A DNA stretch of 64,000 nucleotides from assembly GCA_030522415.1 (NCBI GenBank), contig CM060104.1, forward strand, positions 9,063,501 to 9,127,500. The letters run 5' to 3'. The position numbers and the translations under genes are program-made. The notes beneath the pieces are model-generated. The model saw only the letters and a list, made by a program, of their open reading frames with translations. It had not been told where the DNA came from and did no database searches. The first letter of the stretch is position 1. Each line of letters opens with the position of its first letter. Source of the stretch: Channallabes apus (lineage: Eukaryota; Chordata; Actinopteri; Siluriformes; Clariidae). Shown here piece after piece: positions 48,580-58,950 of the stretch.

Positions 48580-49420
48580 GTAAAATCTCTTTTGGCTATT
48601 GAAACGATGACATGGCAATTATTTGCCATAATCAAGGTCAAACGTACAGGGTCGTTGTCTTGTTGAAACACGCCATTTCAAGGGCATTTCCTCTTCGGCA
48701 TAAGGCAACATGACCTCTTTAAGTATTCTGATGTACTCAAATTGATCCATGAAATGTGATAAATAGGCCATAGTACCAACACCATAGTATGAGAAGCATC
48801 CCCATATCATGATGTTTGTGCCTCTCCATGCTTCACTGTCTTCACAGTGTACTGTGGCTTACTCAAATACCGATTCAGAGAAACTGTCTGCGGCCCCTAG
48901 ACCCAAAAAGAACAATCTTGCTTTCATCAGTCCACAAAATATTGCACCATTTCTCTTTAGTCCAGTCAATGTGTTCTTTGGCAAACTAACCTCTTCAGCA
49001 CTTCAGTCTTTTTTTCCAACAATGGGACTTTGCGGGGGCTTCTTGCTGATAGCTTGGCTTCACATAGCCGTCTTCTAATTGTAACAGTACTAACAGGTAA
49101 CTTTAGATGTTCTTTGAGTCAATTTTGTTATTCTTCGATCCATTTGAATGGTAGTTTTCCATTTTCTTCCATGTCTTTTTGGTTTTGGTCTCCATTTTAA
49201 AGCTTAAAAATGATTTGGTATCATTTTAACAGAGCAGCCTATCTTTTTCTGCACTTCTTTGTATGTTTTCCCATCTCTAATCAACTTTTGAATCAAAGTA
49301 CGCTGTTCTTTCTGAACAATGTCTGGACAACCCATTTTACACTGATTTTCAGGGAGAAATGCACAGGACAACTGTTTCTGCATTTATCCTTAAATAAGGG
49401 GAACTTGTTTGACACCTGTT
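48580..49420 (-). pseudogene. Decayed Tc1/mariner transposase (fourth family)
   Basis: The minus-strand frame 48810-48619 begins MIWGCFSYYGVGTMAYLS and continues MDQFEYIRILKEVMLPYAEEEM, the core of a Tc1-type transposase between its first and second Asp. Flanking stretches up to 49420 look like decayed upstream parts (antisense NMFFGKL-like phrases). No intact frame or clear terminal repeats remain. Confidence 0.7.
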
Positions 49421-49422
49421 AT

Positions 49423-49781
49423 TGTGACGGTTAACCCCTAGAGGGCGCCTAACGCCCGTTTTTGGTTTTTGTTGTAGTTTGGTTTACGTTCTAGTAGTAC
49501 TTCAGTTCCCAGTTTGCACCTCGGTCAGGTGACGTAGAAGCTCACCTGAACCGAGGGAAGTTAATGATTTGATTAGGTTTTTGTTCTATAAATAGCCTGA
49601 CTGAATCTCAGTCAGGCGTCTAGCATCTGTTATTATAGTTAGTTTGTGTTGGAGTGAACTTGTTTTGTTTATGTTTGTTTTGAACGAAAATAAAGAACTT
49701 TGTTTAACCGTCAGCTCGCCTCCGCGATCATGCCACGAAAACACGCCCGACACAGACACAGTAAGGGGAAGAAACGTGACA
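49423..49781 (+). repeat. 5' LTR of the pol-less element
   Basis: Begins TGTGACGGTTAACCCC and ends GAAACGTGACA. TATAAATA lies at 49587-49594 and AATAAA at about 49689. An ATG at 49730 opens a frame that crosses the LTR end. A perfect stem CCTGACTGA...TCAGTCAGG lies between the TATA box and the candidate RNA start. Confidence 0.9.
49587..49594 (+). promoter_or_regulatory. LTR TATA box of the pol-less element
   Basis: TATAAATA, 31 bases upstream of GTCTAGCAT (49618-49626), the candidate RNA 5' end. Confidence 0.75.
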
Positions 49782-51236
49782 GAATGCTAGACCTACCAAG
49801 TGGCATGGCGGAGGTTCCCCCCCGGGACGAATTTTGGGGGGGGCGTGATTACCATCTCCAACGAGCTGGCGGACTGGCTAGAGGACAGCGAGGAGGATAT
49901 GTACCACAGCTGGGAGTACAGCTTGCTGGTGGAGCAGGAGAGTTTGCTGGAGGACAGCGAGGAACACGGCGAAGCAGAGTTCGGGCAAAGCGGGGAGAAC
50001 TGCAGGTACGCCGAGGAGGCGAAAAGGCAGGAGGAGAAAGCGGCCGAGGGAGAGACGACGGAGTTCTACAGGCAGTGGACAGAGCGCAATGAGGAGTGCA
50101 TTCGCGACCTGCGCGAGCAGGTGCTGCAGCTCCAACTGCAGTTCGTCCAGGTTTGGGAGAACCAGCCTGTAGTCCCGGAAGCGAGCCCCCTCCCGGATCT
50201 GGACGATGCACTCCTCCCCCGGTCACTGCCTGAACCCATCGCGGAGGCGGACGCAGAGGGGCGGCGCGGACAGTGCGCTTCCCCCGCCCCCGCCACCGGA
50301 GCTGAGGATTGTGCGCCGCTGCAACATGGCGATGCGGGGGGTTTCTACTGGCAGTGGGCAGAGCTCAACTGGGAGTGCATTCGGGACCTGCGCGAGCAGG
50401 TGCTGCAGCTCCAACTGCAGCTCGTCCAGGTTCGGGAGAACCAGGCCGTGATCCCGGAAGTGATTCCTCTCCTGGATCTGGACGATGCACTCCCACTCCT
50501 GCCACTGCCTAAATCCCTCGCGGAGGAAGATGTGCACGAGCGATGCAGCATGGACGACGATGAGCCAACGACGCCACTGTTGAGCTCAGCACAAGCTCCA
50601 ACGTCCCTGTCGTGCGCCGTGCACGCTCCAGAGCCGTCGTCGAGCGCCGTGCACGCTCCAGAGCCGTCGTCGAGCGCACTGCACGCTCCAGAGCCGTCGT
50701 CGAGCGCACTGCACACTCCAGAGCCGTCGTCGAGCGCCGAGTACGCTCCCACGCCGCTGTCGAGCGCCGAGTATGCGCCAACGCCGCTGTCCAGCGCCGA
50801 GTACGCTCCAACGCCGCTGTCGAGCGCCGAGTACGCTCCCACGCCGTCGTCGAGCGCAGTGACCACTCCCACGCCGTCGTCGAGCGCCGAACCAGCTCTG
50901 CAGCTGCCGAGCACGTTTTCAGCTCTGCAGCCACCGCGCCCATCTCCAGCGCGTCGGCAGCCGCCGAGCCCGTCTCCAGCGCGTCGGCAGCAGCTGAGCC
51001 CGTCTCCAGCGCGTCGGCAGCCGCCGTGCCCGTCTCCAGCGCGTCGGCAGCCGCCGAGCCCGTCTCCAGCGCGTCGGCAGCCGCCGAGCCCGTCTCCAGC
51101 TCAGCAACTGCTGAGTATGCCTTCAGCCCCGTCACCCAGCCTCCTGGTCAGGAGGCGAGAGGTAGAACATTGGGGTGGGTGTCCGGGGCCTCCGGCGATG
51201 CTCCGGAGGAGCATTTTTTGGGGGGGGATGATGTGA
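49730..51236 (+). CDS. Unfamiliar coiled-coil and Pro/Ser-repeat protein (one frameshift)
   Basis: I do not recognise this protein. An ATG in the 5' LTR (49730) opens a basic, nuclear-signal-like start (MPRKHARHRHSKGKKRDR) that runs to a G8 run at 49836-49843. There the frame shifts by one into a long open frame ending at 51236. The first ATG of that frame alone is at 49899. The long part has an acidic region (LEDSEEDMY), two copies of a 93-residue unit with IRDLREQVLQLQLQ (predicted coiled coil), then ten-residue repeats of APEPSSSA/APTPLSSA type and PSPARRQPPS type. There is no CCHC knuckle or enzyme motif. It might be a highly altered gag-like or RNA-packaging protein, but that is a guess. 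The G8 run could also be a real frameshift site or a sequencing error. Confidence 0.5.
49784..49792 (+). promoter_or_regulatory. Self-complementary primer-binding site of the pol-less element
   Basis: ATGCTAGAC, beginning two bases after the LTR, is the exact reverse complement of GTCTAGCAT at 49618-49626. The next bases, CTACC, also follow the primer site of element 3. Confidence 0.7.
50063..50560 (+). repeat. Duplicated 279-bp coding unit
   Basis: TTCTAC.GGCAGTGG at 50063 recurs at 50342. About 200 bases of each unit are closely similar, including GAGCAGGTGCTGCAGCTCCA. The 279-bp period keeps the reading frame. Confidence 0.85.
50608..51108 (+). repeat. Two arrays of 30-bp coding repeats
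   Basis: About ten units of the CACGCTCCAGAGCCGTCGTC type (50608-50908), then six of the CGTCTCCAGCGCGTCGGCAG type (50937-51108). Both have a 30-bp period, so all frames on both strands stay open; the other frames are shadows. Confidence 0.9.
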
Positions 51237-51588
51237 CGGTTAACCCCTAGAGGGCGCCTAACGCCCGTTTTTGGTTTTTGTTGTAGTTTGGTTTACGTTC
51301 TAGTAGTACTTCAGTTCCCAGTTTGCACCTCGGTCAGGTGACGTAGAAGCTCACCTGAACCGAGGGAAGTTAATGATTTGATTAGGTTTTTGTTCTATAA
51401 ATAGCCTGACTGAATCTCAGTCAGGCGTCTAGCATCTGTTATTATAGTTAGTTTGTGTTGGAGTGAACTTGTTTTGTTTATGTTTGTTTTGAACGAAAAT
51501 AAAGAACTTTGTTTAACTGTCAGCTCGCCTCCGCGATCATGCCACGAAAACACGCCTGACACAGACAGTAAGGGGAAGAAACGTGACA
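51232..51588 (+). repeat. 3' LTR of the pol-less element
   Basis: Nearly identical to 49423-49781. One of the two substitutions turns the fourth-line CGA codon of the LTR frame into TGA (near 51557), so only the 5' LTR copy of that frame stays open. Confidence 0.9.
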
Positions 51589-52295
51589 CATAGATGTTAT
51601 TTAATAGTTTTGAGATCTCTAGTATTGCTCTAGAATGTAGAAAATAAATCCAAATTTATGTCGAAACTTATATGTCCAAATGCCTGGTTGATATGAAAGG
51701 TCAGAGGGCATTTTTCAGACAGATGTAAATTAACAAAAATTAACAGTATGACATAATTCAGTTCTTGCAGTTTTGAGAAAAAATTGTTGAATTGCAACTG
51801 AAAGAGAATATTTTGTTCATGTTTTCTTTGTGTCACAAGCATGATACTGTAAAATGCACGAATCGCAAAGAAATAATGTTGATTTTCTTTGGCAATAATA
51901 CTATGAATGTTTTTAAAATGCCCTTCCCACAGTTTTGTCACAATGGATAAATCAGCCTGCAGTTTGTGCTTACTGAAGTATGTGATTTCAATTGTGTTGA
52001 TATGCAGTAACAATAATATGTTAGTTAAGGTTTAATAAAAATTATAGAAGACTAATACTCTGTTTTTTTTTTCTTTTTGTAGTGAGCCACTGGCAGCAAA
52101 GTGGAACAAAAAGAAAAGTGTTGTTGTTTGGTAATTATCATGAAAAACACTAACAATACGACCACTTCGGTATAGAAGGCATCAGTAGACTCCGATTCTT
52201 TATCATAGCATAGGCATGCACTGTATAACATCCATTCATGCATTGGCTGACAGTATACTGTATTCATTCATTGTCCCATAAGGTTATAACTATAT
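51589..52295. other. AT-rich sequence, no gene seen
   Basis: The 127-codon minus-strand frame at 51630-52013 has no known motif and AT-driven composition. A T-rich run lies at 52062-52078. Confidence 0.45.
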
Positions 52296-52582
52296 TATTT
52301 ATACCAGCCGACCCCATAGTCTTTTGTCCGTCCACCGTCGTGTACTAGTGTGTTTTCCCCCCGTGTTTCTATGAAAAGTGATTTATGTTGAGTTTTTGGT
52401 TAAAGTTCAGAAGTGTTCCATTAAAAGTGATTCGTGTTGAGTTTTTGGTTAAGTTACAGAAGTTCGGTTTGTTTTTGGTTTTCATGCCCTTTTGGAGTTA
52501 GTATTAAGTTTAATTATAAATAAAACAAGTTTTGAGTTCCAAGCCTGCATCTGCGTCCGCCTCCTGACTGAGAATCATGACA
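52296..52582 (+). repeat. 5' LTR of element 3 (truncated)
   Basis: Matches the 3' LTR (56264-56700) from TATTTATACC onward, with few differences. TATTTATA at 52296-52303 is the TATA box. GTCCGTCCA (52326-52334) starts 30 bases after its first T. The last six bases, ATGACA, supply the gag ATG (52577). Confidence 0.9.
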
Positions 52583-52584
52583 GA

Positions 52585-52593
52585 TGGACGGAC
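52585..52593 (+). promoter_or_regulatory. Self-complementary primer-binding site of element 3
   Basis: TGGACGGAC, two bases after the LTR, is the exact reverse complement of GTCCGTCCA at 52326-52334. It differs by one base from the site in element 2, and the LTR partner differs in the matching base. Confidence 0.7.
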
Positions 52594-53359
52594 CTACCAG
52601 GACGCAGCAGGTGTCCCCCTGCCCAAGGAGGAAGTAACCCCGATGCACTACGTGTGGAGGCTGCAACAGGAGATTGACAGCCTGGCGCGAGCAGCGAGCA
52701 ACCTCGCTCGCTGCGTGGAACACCTCGCCATCTCCGGCCAGGCACCCGTGGGTCCATCTACGCGCTCCACGCCGTCACCACCACGCCCGGCCCCCCCGGA
52801 AAGATATGCCGGTGATCCGGAGGGGTGCAAGCGATTCATCCTAGCCTGCGAGCTGTATCTAACGAACTACCCGGACAATGACCAGCAAAGAATCCGGTTC
52901 GTAATCCAGCAGCTCACCGGACTCGCCATGGATTGGGCGGCGGGGTCTGGAGCGAAGGCGGGGAGCTAACTCACCGGTACACCAGCTTCCTCGAGGCAAT
53001 GACGGCCGTGATCGATCATCCGGATCAGGGACGCACGGGAGAACAGAGACTCATGAGGCTGCGACAGGGAAACGTCCCGGTCGCCGAATATGCTGTGAAA
53101 TTTCGTGTGAGGGCTGCGGAGAGTGGCGGGTGCGAGAAATTCGTGCCAGGTTCAGGAACGGATTACAACCGGAGGTCCAAATCGAGCTCGCGTGCCGGGA
53201 TACTGGCTCCTCCCTGGACGAAACCATCAACCTGGCGATCAAACTAGACGAGCACCTTCGCAGCCAACGATCCCGGCCGGTGACCAGACCGGTCCAAGCA
53301 CGAGACTACAGCCAGCCTCGCGAACAGCCTCCCGTAGCGCCTGACACTAACTGGCCAGA

Positions 53360-53510
53360 GCCCACGGAGGGGAACACACACACACAAACACCCACACAGA
53401 CACGCACCTACACACACACACACACACACACACACCACATCACAGTCACCTGCACTTCCTACACACACGCACGCACACCCCCCCACACATCCACATTACA
53501 CACACCACCT
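53360..53510 (+). repeat. (CA)n-rich expansion in gag of element 3
   Basis: Impure then pure CA repeats (53365-53436) and a further CA-rich stretch lie where element 2 encodes the zinc knuckle. Element 2 has only a short ACTCCACACACCACC-like phrase there. Confidence 0.85.
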
Positions 53511-55427
53511 CGTACCCACCACCCATTTTGTTTGAAAGCTCAGTTAACTGTGAATGATTGTGTTCTGTCTGTTTTTCCCCTGATAGATTCCGGGGCGGCT
53601 GGTAACTTCATTTCTTCTACCCTCGTTTCCTCGCTGCAAGTTCCCGTGTCGAAGCTACCATACCCGATATCTATCAAAGCTCTAGATGGTCGAGATTTGG
53701 AACATTCGCCTGTTAAATTAATTACTGCGCCCCTCCGGTTAACATTCCCCGGTCACACGGAGGAGCTAAAATTCTATGTGCTACCTCGGTCAGATCATTC
53801 CGTCGTGCTAGGTCTTCCATGGCTTAGCGCCCAGAACCCCAATTTCGATTGGACTAACTCCCGCGTCATATCATGGTCCCCTCGATGCTTAAAACGTTGT
53901 ACACCGCCTACATTGACGGTCCAAACCACTACCATTGAAAGTCCGACTGCCCAAGTAACCACCAACATACCATCAGGGTACATGCGTTTTAAAGATGTGT
54001 TTAGTGTTAGGGCAGCTGCACGACTTCCCCTCCACCGCCCGTGGGACTGCGCGATTGAGCTGCTGCCGGGGAAAGCACCTCCTTGCTCGCGGGTTTATCC
54101 ATTGTCAGTGGCAGAAACCAGCACAATGGAGGAATACGTGAGTGAGGCACTCCAGCAAGGGCTCATCAGCAGGTCCACGTCCCCTGTTTTTTTTCATAGA
54201 GAAGAAAGGGGGGGGGGCTTACGCCCCTGTATTGATTATAGAGGTCTCAATGCAGTAACAATAAAATATAAGCACCCACTGCCGCTATCGACCAACTCCG
54301 AGGATCTTCCATCTTCACCAAACTCGACCTCCGCAGCGCATATAACCTCGTTCGTGTGCATAAGGGCGATGAATGGAAGACGGCGTTTAGCACGACATCT
54401 GGGCATTATCAATATAACGTAATGGCATATGGACTGGTAAACGCACCTGCGGTGTTTCAGGGGTTCATGAACGACGTGTTTCGGGATATGTTTAACCGTT
54501 TCGTCATAATATACCTGGATGATATCCTGATATATTCACGGTCATATTCCGAGCACGTTATTCATGTAACTGCCGTCCTTCACCGCCTGCGCAAACACGG
54601 GCTCTATGTGAAGGCAGAGAAGTGCACCTTTCACCAGAGGGAGGTAGCATTCCTCGGCTATCGCATAGGGCCACTGGGGGTCGAGATGGAAGCGGCCAAA
54701 GTCGCGGCGGTACAACAATGGCCGGAACCGACGTCAGTTAAGGCGCTACAGAGATTCTTGGGGTTTGCCAACTTTTATAGGCGGTTCATTCGGGGCTTCA
54801 GTATGGTGGCAGCGCCCCTCACTTCACTATTAAAAGGGAAACCGAAACGCCTTCGCAAGTTCCCAGTGGAAACACGAAGTGCGTTTCAACGCCTAAAACT
54901 CGCTTTCACAACCGCACCTGTGTTAAAGTTACCGGACCCAGAGAAGCCCTTTGTAGTCGAGGTCGATGCATCAGAGGTAGGCGTTGGGGCTGTACTGTCA
55001 CAACGCCACGGCCACCCTGAGAAACGCCACCCCTGCGCTTTCTTTTCTAGGAAAAGAAACTATGATATCGGTAACAGAGAGCTGCTAGCAGGAAAATGGC
55101 GTTAGAGGAGTGGAGACACTGGTTGGAGGAGGCGAAACATTCATTTACGGTGCTCACGGATCATAGGAATCTGGAGTACCTCCAACGAGCAAAGAGGTTA
55201 AACTCACGTCAAGCCCGATGGGCGCTCTTCTTCACGCGTTTCCGATTTATGATTACTTATCGCCCGGGCTCGAAAAATATAAAAGCGGATGCGCTGTCAC
55301 GCTATTATCTGTCGCCGGAGCCCATTACAACTCCAGAGCCCATTCTGCCATCCCCGAATCTAACGGACAGGCAGAGCGGACTGTCCAAGAAATCGGGAGA
55401 TATCTTCGGGCATACTGCAGCAGCTGA

Positions 55428-55464
55428 CAACACGAATGGGCAGACTCCCTGCCCATTCGTGTTG
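55428..55464 (+). repeat. Perfect hairpin in the integrase remnant
   Basis: 16-base arms (CAACACGAATGGGCAG and its reverse complement) around a 5-base loop. The left arm continues the normal coding sequence, so the right arm is a copied inverted patch. A smaller CAAGGAG/CTCCTTG inverted pair follows. Confidence 0.9.
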
Positions 55465-56263
55465 ACAAAACAAGGAGACAAAACTCCTTGCGCCACTCCT
55501 CTACCGGCCTAACGCCGTTCCAGTGTATGCTGGGTTATCAACCCCCGCTATGTCCATGGGATGCCACTCCCACCGATGTGCCCATGGTGGACCAGTGGTT
55601 TGAAAGAGCGGAGAAAGTATGGGAGGACGCACACACCAAGATCTCCCAAGCAGTGCAGCGTTTCAAACAACATGCCGATAGGCGGCGAAGGGAAAGTCGT
55701 CCGCTCCAGGTAGGCGATCGAGTATGGCTCTCGACATGGGACCTCCCCCTCAATCTCCCCTGTAAAAAACTGTCCCCCAGGTTCATAGGCCCTTTCCCCA
55801 TCACCGCACAAATAAACCCAGTGTCATTTAAATTAAAACTCCCTGCACAGCTACGTATCCATCCTGTCTTCCATATCTCTCTTCTCAGGCCGGTGGTCCG
55901 GGGGCCATTAGACGAAGGAGCAGCAGAACCTTCACTCCCCGGGGCTGTGTAGATAGAGGGTGCCCCAGCGTTTAGGGTCAAGGAACTGCTGGACTCATGG
56001 AGGAGAGGGGGGGCTCTGCAATATCTAGTTGAGTGGGAGGGCTACGGCCCGGAGGAACGGAGCTGGGTTCCGGCACGGGACATTTTGAGTCAAGAACTCA
56101 TTGCGGATTTCCACCATGCACGGCCGGATCGCCCAGCGCCCCGTCCACCGGGTCGCCCCGCCCACCGGCAAATCAATCGCTCAGGTGAGTCCTCGCTCCC
56201 TCCGGCAGCTCGTAGGGGACGCCCTCACCTTCCTTCAGAAGCCGGTTCTGGAGGGTGGGGTAC

Positions 56264-56700
56264 TGTAACATCTGGGCCACCACAGCCTCGGAGGGTAAGA
56301 TCCAGTTCCCCGGACTACTGAGCCGTCGCTTTGTCTCCCCCTAGTGTGTCTGCATGTGTATGTCTCACATTATTAAGTAATGAAAATCACCTGTGCCTCC
56401 TTTTGTGTCTCCCTATTTATACCAGCCGACCCCATAGTCTTTTGTCCGTCCACCGTCGTGTACTAGTGTGCTTTCCCCCCGTGTTTCTATGAAAAGTGAT
56501 TTATGTTGAGTTTTAGGTTAAAGTTCAGAAGTGTTCCATTAAAAGTGATTTGTGTTGAGTTTTTGGTTAAGTTACAGAAGTTCGGTTTGTTTTTGGTTTC
56601 CATGCCCTTTTGGAGTCAGTATTAAGTTTAATTATAAATAAAACAAGTTTTGAGTTCCAAGCCTGCATCGGCGTCCGCCTCCTGACTGAGAATCATGACA
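56264..56700 (+). repeat. 3' LTR of element 3
   Basis: 437 bp from TGTAACATC to ATCATGACA, preceded by the polypurine tract GGAGGGTGGGGTAC (56250-56263). AATAAA lies near 56636. TATA box and GTCCGTCCA (56444-56452) are preserved. Confidence 0.92.
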
Positions 56701-58034
56701 CATGTTTGTCACACAAAATGTTTCTGATCATCAAACACATTTAACTATTAGTCAAAGATAACACAAGTAAACACAAAATGCAGTTTTTAAATGAGGGGTT
56801 TTATTATTTAGGGAGAAAAAAATCCAAACCTACATGGCCCTGTGTGAAAAAGTAATTGCCCCTTGAACCTAATAACTGGTTGGGCCACCCTTAGCAGCAA
56901 TAACTGCAATCAAGCGTTTGCGATAACTTGCAACGAGTCTTTTACAGCGCTCTGGAGGAATTTTGGCCCACGCATCTTTGCAGAATTGTTGTAATTCAGC
57001 TTTATTTTGGGGTTTTCTAGCATGAACCGCCTTTTTAAGGTCATGCCACAACATCTCAATAGGATTCAGGTCAGGACTTTGACTAGGCCACTCCAAAGTC
57101 TTCATTTTGTTTTTCTTCAGCCATTCAGAGGTGGATTTGCTGGTGTGTTTTGGGTCATTGTCCTGCTGCAGCACCCAAGATTGGTTCAGCTTGAGGTGAC
57201 TCACAGATGGCCGGACATTCCCCTTCAGGATTTTTTGGTAGACAGTAGAATTCATGGTTCCATCTATCACAGCAAGCCTTCCAGGTCCTGAAGCAGCAAA
57301 ACAACCCCAGACCATCACACTACCACCACCATATTTTACTGTTGGTATGATGTTCTTTTTCTGAAATGCTGTGTTACTTTTATGCCAGATGTAACGGGAC
57401 ACGCACCTTCGTGTTCTTTAGATGTTGTCCTGGGGTCTTTTGTGGCCTCTCGGATGAGTTGTCTCTACGCTCTTGGGGTAATTTTGGTCGGCCGGCCACT
57501 CCTGGGAAGGTTCACCACTGTTCCATGTTTTTGCCATTTGTGGATAATGGCTCACTGTGGTTCGCTGGAGTCCCAAAGCTTTAGAAATGGCTTTATAACC
57601 TTTACCAGACTGATAGATCTCAATTACTTTTGTTCTCATTTGTTCCTGAATTTCTTTGGATCTTGGCATGATGTCTAGCTTTTGAGGTGCTTTTGGTCTA
57701 CTTCTCTGTGTCAGGTAGCTCCTATTTAAGTGATTTCTTGATTGAAACAGGTGTGGCAGTAATCAGGCCTGGGGGTGACTACTCAGGTGTGATAAACCAC
57801 AGTTAAGTTATTTTTTAACAAGGGGGGCAATCACTTTTTCACACAGGGCCATGTAGATTGAGTTTTTTTCTCCCTTAATAATGTAAACCTTCATTTTAAA
57901 ACTGCATTTTGTGTTCAATTATGTTATCTTTGACTAATAGTTAACGGTTTTTGATGAGCAGAAACATTTAAGTGTGACAAACATGCAAAAGAATAAGAAA
58001 TCAGGAAGGGGGCAAATAGTTTTTCACACCACTG
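56701..58034 (-). mobile_element. Tc1 transposon, copy C (truncated by the LTR junction)
   Basis: Same family as copies A and B. Its right end (TTTTTCACACCACTG, then TA) is intact. Its left end begins at CATGTTTGTCACAC, directly after the LTR, so the outer 50 or so bases of that terminal repeat are missing. The junction is identical to the one inside copy B. An internal deletion lies near 57410. Confidence 0.9.
56869..57669 (-). pseudogene. Tc1 transposase, copy C (internal deletion)
   Basis: Start MPRSKEIQEQ at 57669; the C-terminal part from MSRYIWHKSN to GGPTSY (57402-56869) is one clean frame with QQDNDPKH and NPIEMLW. About 240 bp between the two parts is deleted at 57408-57418, removing the first catalytic Asp, and a short deletion shifts the N-terminal frame near 57552. 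Confidence 0.9.
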
Positions 58035-58950
58035 TAGCTTTGTTAAATATATAATATGGTGGTCATAAAACATCCAAATGGCATGATTTCGACATTTAAC
58101 AGACATTGACAGAGAGTAGTGTAGAGTTATCTGGGTATTTGCACATCAGCTTCTGCTTCAAACTCGAAAAAAGCCATTAGCCAACTATAGGGGCCATGAG
58201 GATCATCTCTGGAATCATTTTGTAATTCTTGTGTCTGACAGCTTTGCAGGTTACACAACAATTGTTTAAAGTAGATTCAACTAAGTGGTTGATAACCTTA
58301 AATAAATTAAAAAAACACAAAAAAGGTATGTCACTATTTCTGTTAAATAACTACTTCTAATAAATATTAGTTAAATAAAATGTACACAAATACAACAAAA
58401 TGATTTAACTAAGCTTAACATATACTATTCTATAAACCATTTAGGAAACATGTAATACACAACATTATAACATTAATTTTTTTGTGAAAACATGCAAACA
58501 CTTAAAAAAGCAATCATAGTATAACAAACATTACTGCTTTTTCTCTTGTAATGAGCACTAAGCAATTAAATCAAATATCAAATAACTCAGATTCAAGTTA
58601 TCAGGCTTTTGTACTGTATAAGTAAAGACTGGTACCCTCAGTGTCCTTGAGATGACCAGCATCCAATGCGCTTCCCTGTCTCACATGTTACATCATAATA
58701 GAGACTGTGAGGTGACGATTCTCTGCAGATGGTGCTTGTATGTCGAGTCTGTACCTTTGCTCCATTAGTGATTGTGAGGTGATGTGTACTGTGATGTCAT
58801 ACTCTGATCGTGTCACAGTTGTTCCTTGTTGAATGACCAGCTCCATCATTTCACTTATTTTAGCTTTACAAGTAGTCCTGTAGTCCATCCCTGCTAGGGT
58901 TTCTGCAGTGGTATCATCATTACTACTGTTATTATTATTATTATTATTAT
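58035..58950. other. No gene seen
   Basis: AT-rich. An (ATT)n tract at 58926-58950 borders the next SINE. Confidence 0.45.

Larger units (their letters stand above)
49423..51588 (+). mobile_element. Short LTR retrotransposon without pol, carrying an unfamiliar ORF
   Basis: Two LTRs (359 and 357 bp) that differ by two substitutions and a 2-bp indel, a GC-rich interior of 1.45 kb, a polypurine-like TTTTTTGGGGGGGGATGA before the 3' LTR, and a self-complementary primer site after the 5' LTR. There is no gag knuckle, protease, RT, RNase H or integrase, so its movement would need another element's enzymes. No clean target duplication: GTTAT lies directly left (49418-49422), and again seven bases beyond the right end (51596-51600). 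Confidence 0.88.
52577..56321 (+). pseudogene. Chromovirus gag-pol, element 3 (frameshifts, integrase deletion)
   Basis: Starts MTDGRTYQDAAG at 52577. Gag shifts frame near 52940 and again near 53140. A (CA)n-rich stretch (53360-53510) replaces the end of gag, so the CCHC knuckle is gone. Protease ([10 protein letters not shown], from 53585) and RT follow, with frame breaks near 54190 and 54300; YLDDIL is at about 54510-54530. RNase H is broken near 55040-55100. About 600 bp of integrase is missing at about 55350, removing the zinc finger and first two catalytic Asp, while NGQAER with the Glu remains. A stop (TAG near 55951) precedes the chromodomain (to about 56100). The frame ends inside the 3' LTR at 56321, as in element 2. 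It cannot make a working polyprotein. Confidence 0.9.
52296..56700 (+). mobile_element. Broken chromovirus retrotransposon, element 3
   Basis: Same lineage as element 2 (gag-pol alignable throughout, U3 of the LTR similar, U5 diverged). The 5' LTR has lost its first 150 or so bases, the integrase gene has a large deletion and there are several frameshifts and stops. Its right end abuts the Tc1 copy C directly at ATCATGACA/CATGTTTGTC, so no target duplication can be seen. Confidence 0.9.

Noticed and set aside
50345..51250. Long open frames in other phases and on the minus strand of the pol-less element
   Set aside because: 30-bp repeats keep every frame open; these are shadows of the 49899-51236 frame.
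51630..52013. 127-codon minus-strand frame
   Set aside because: Phe/Asn/Ile-rich composition expected of AT-rich non-coding DNA; no domain.
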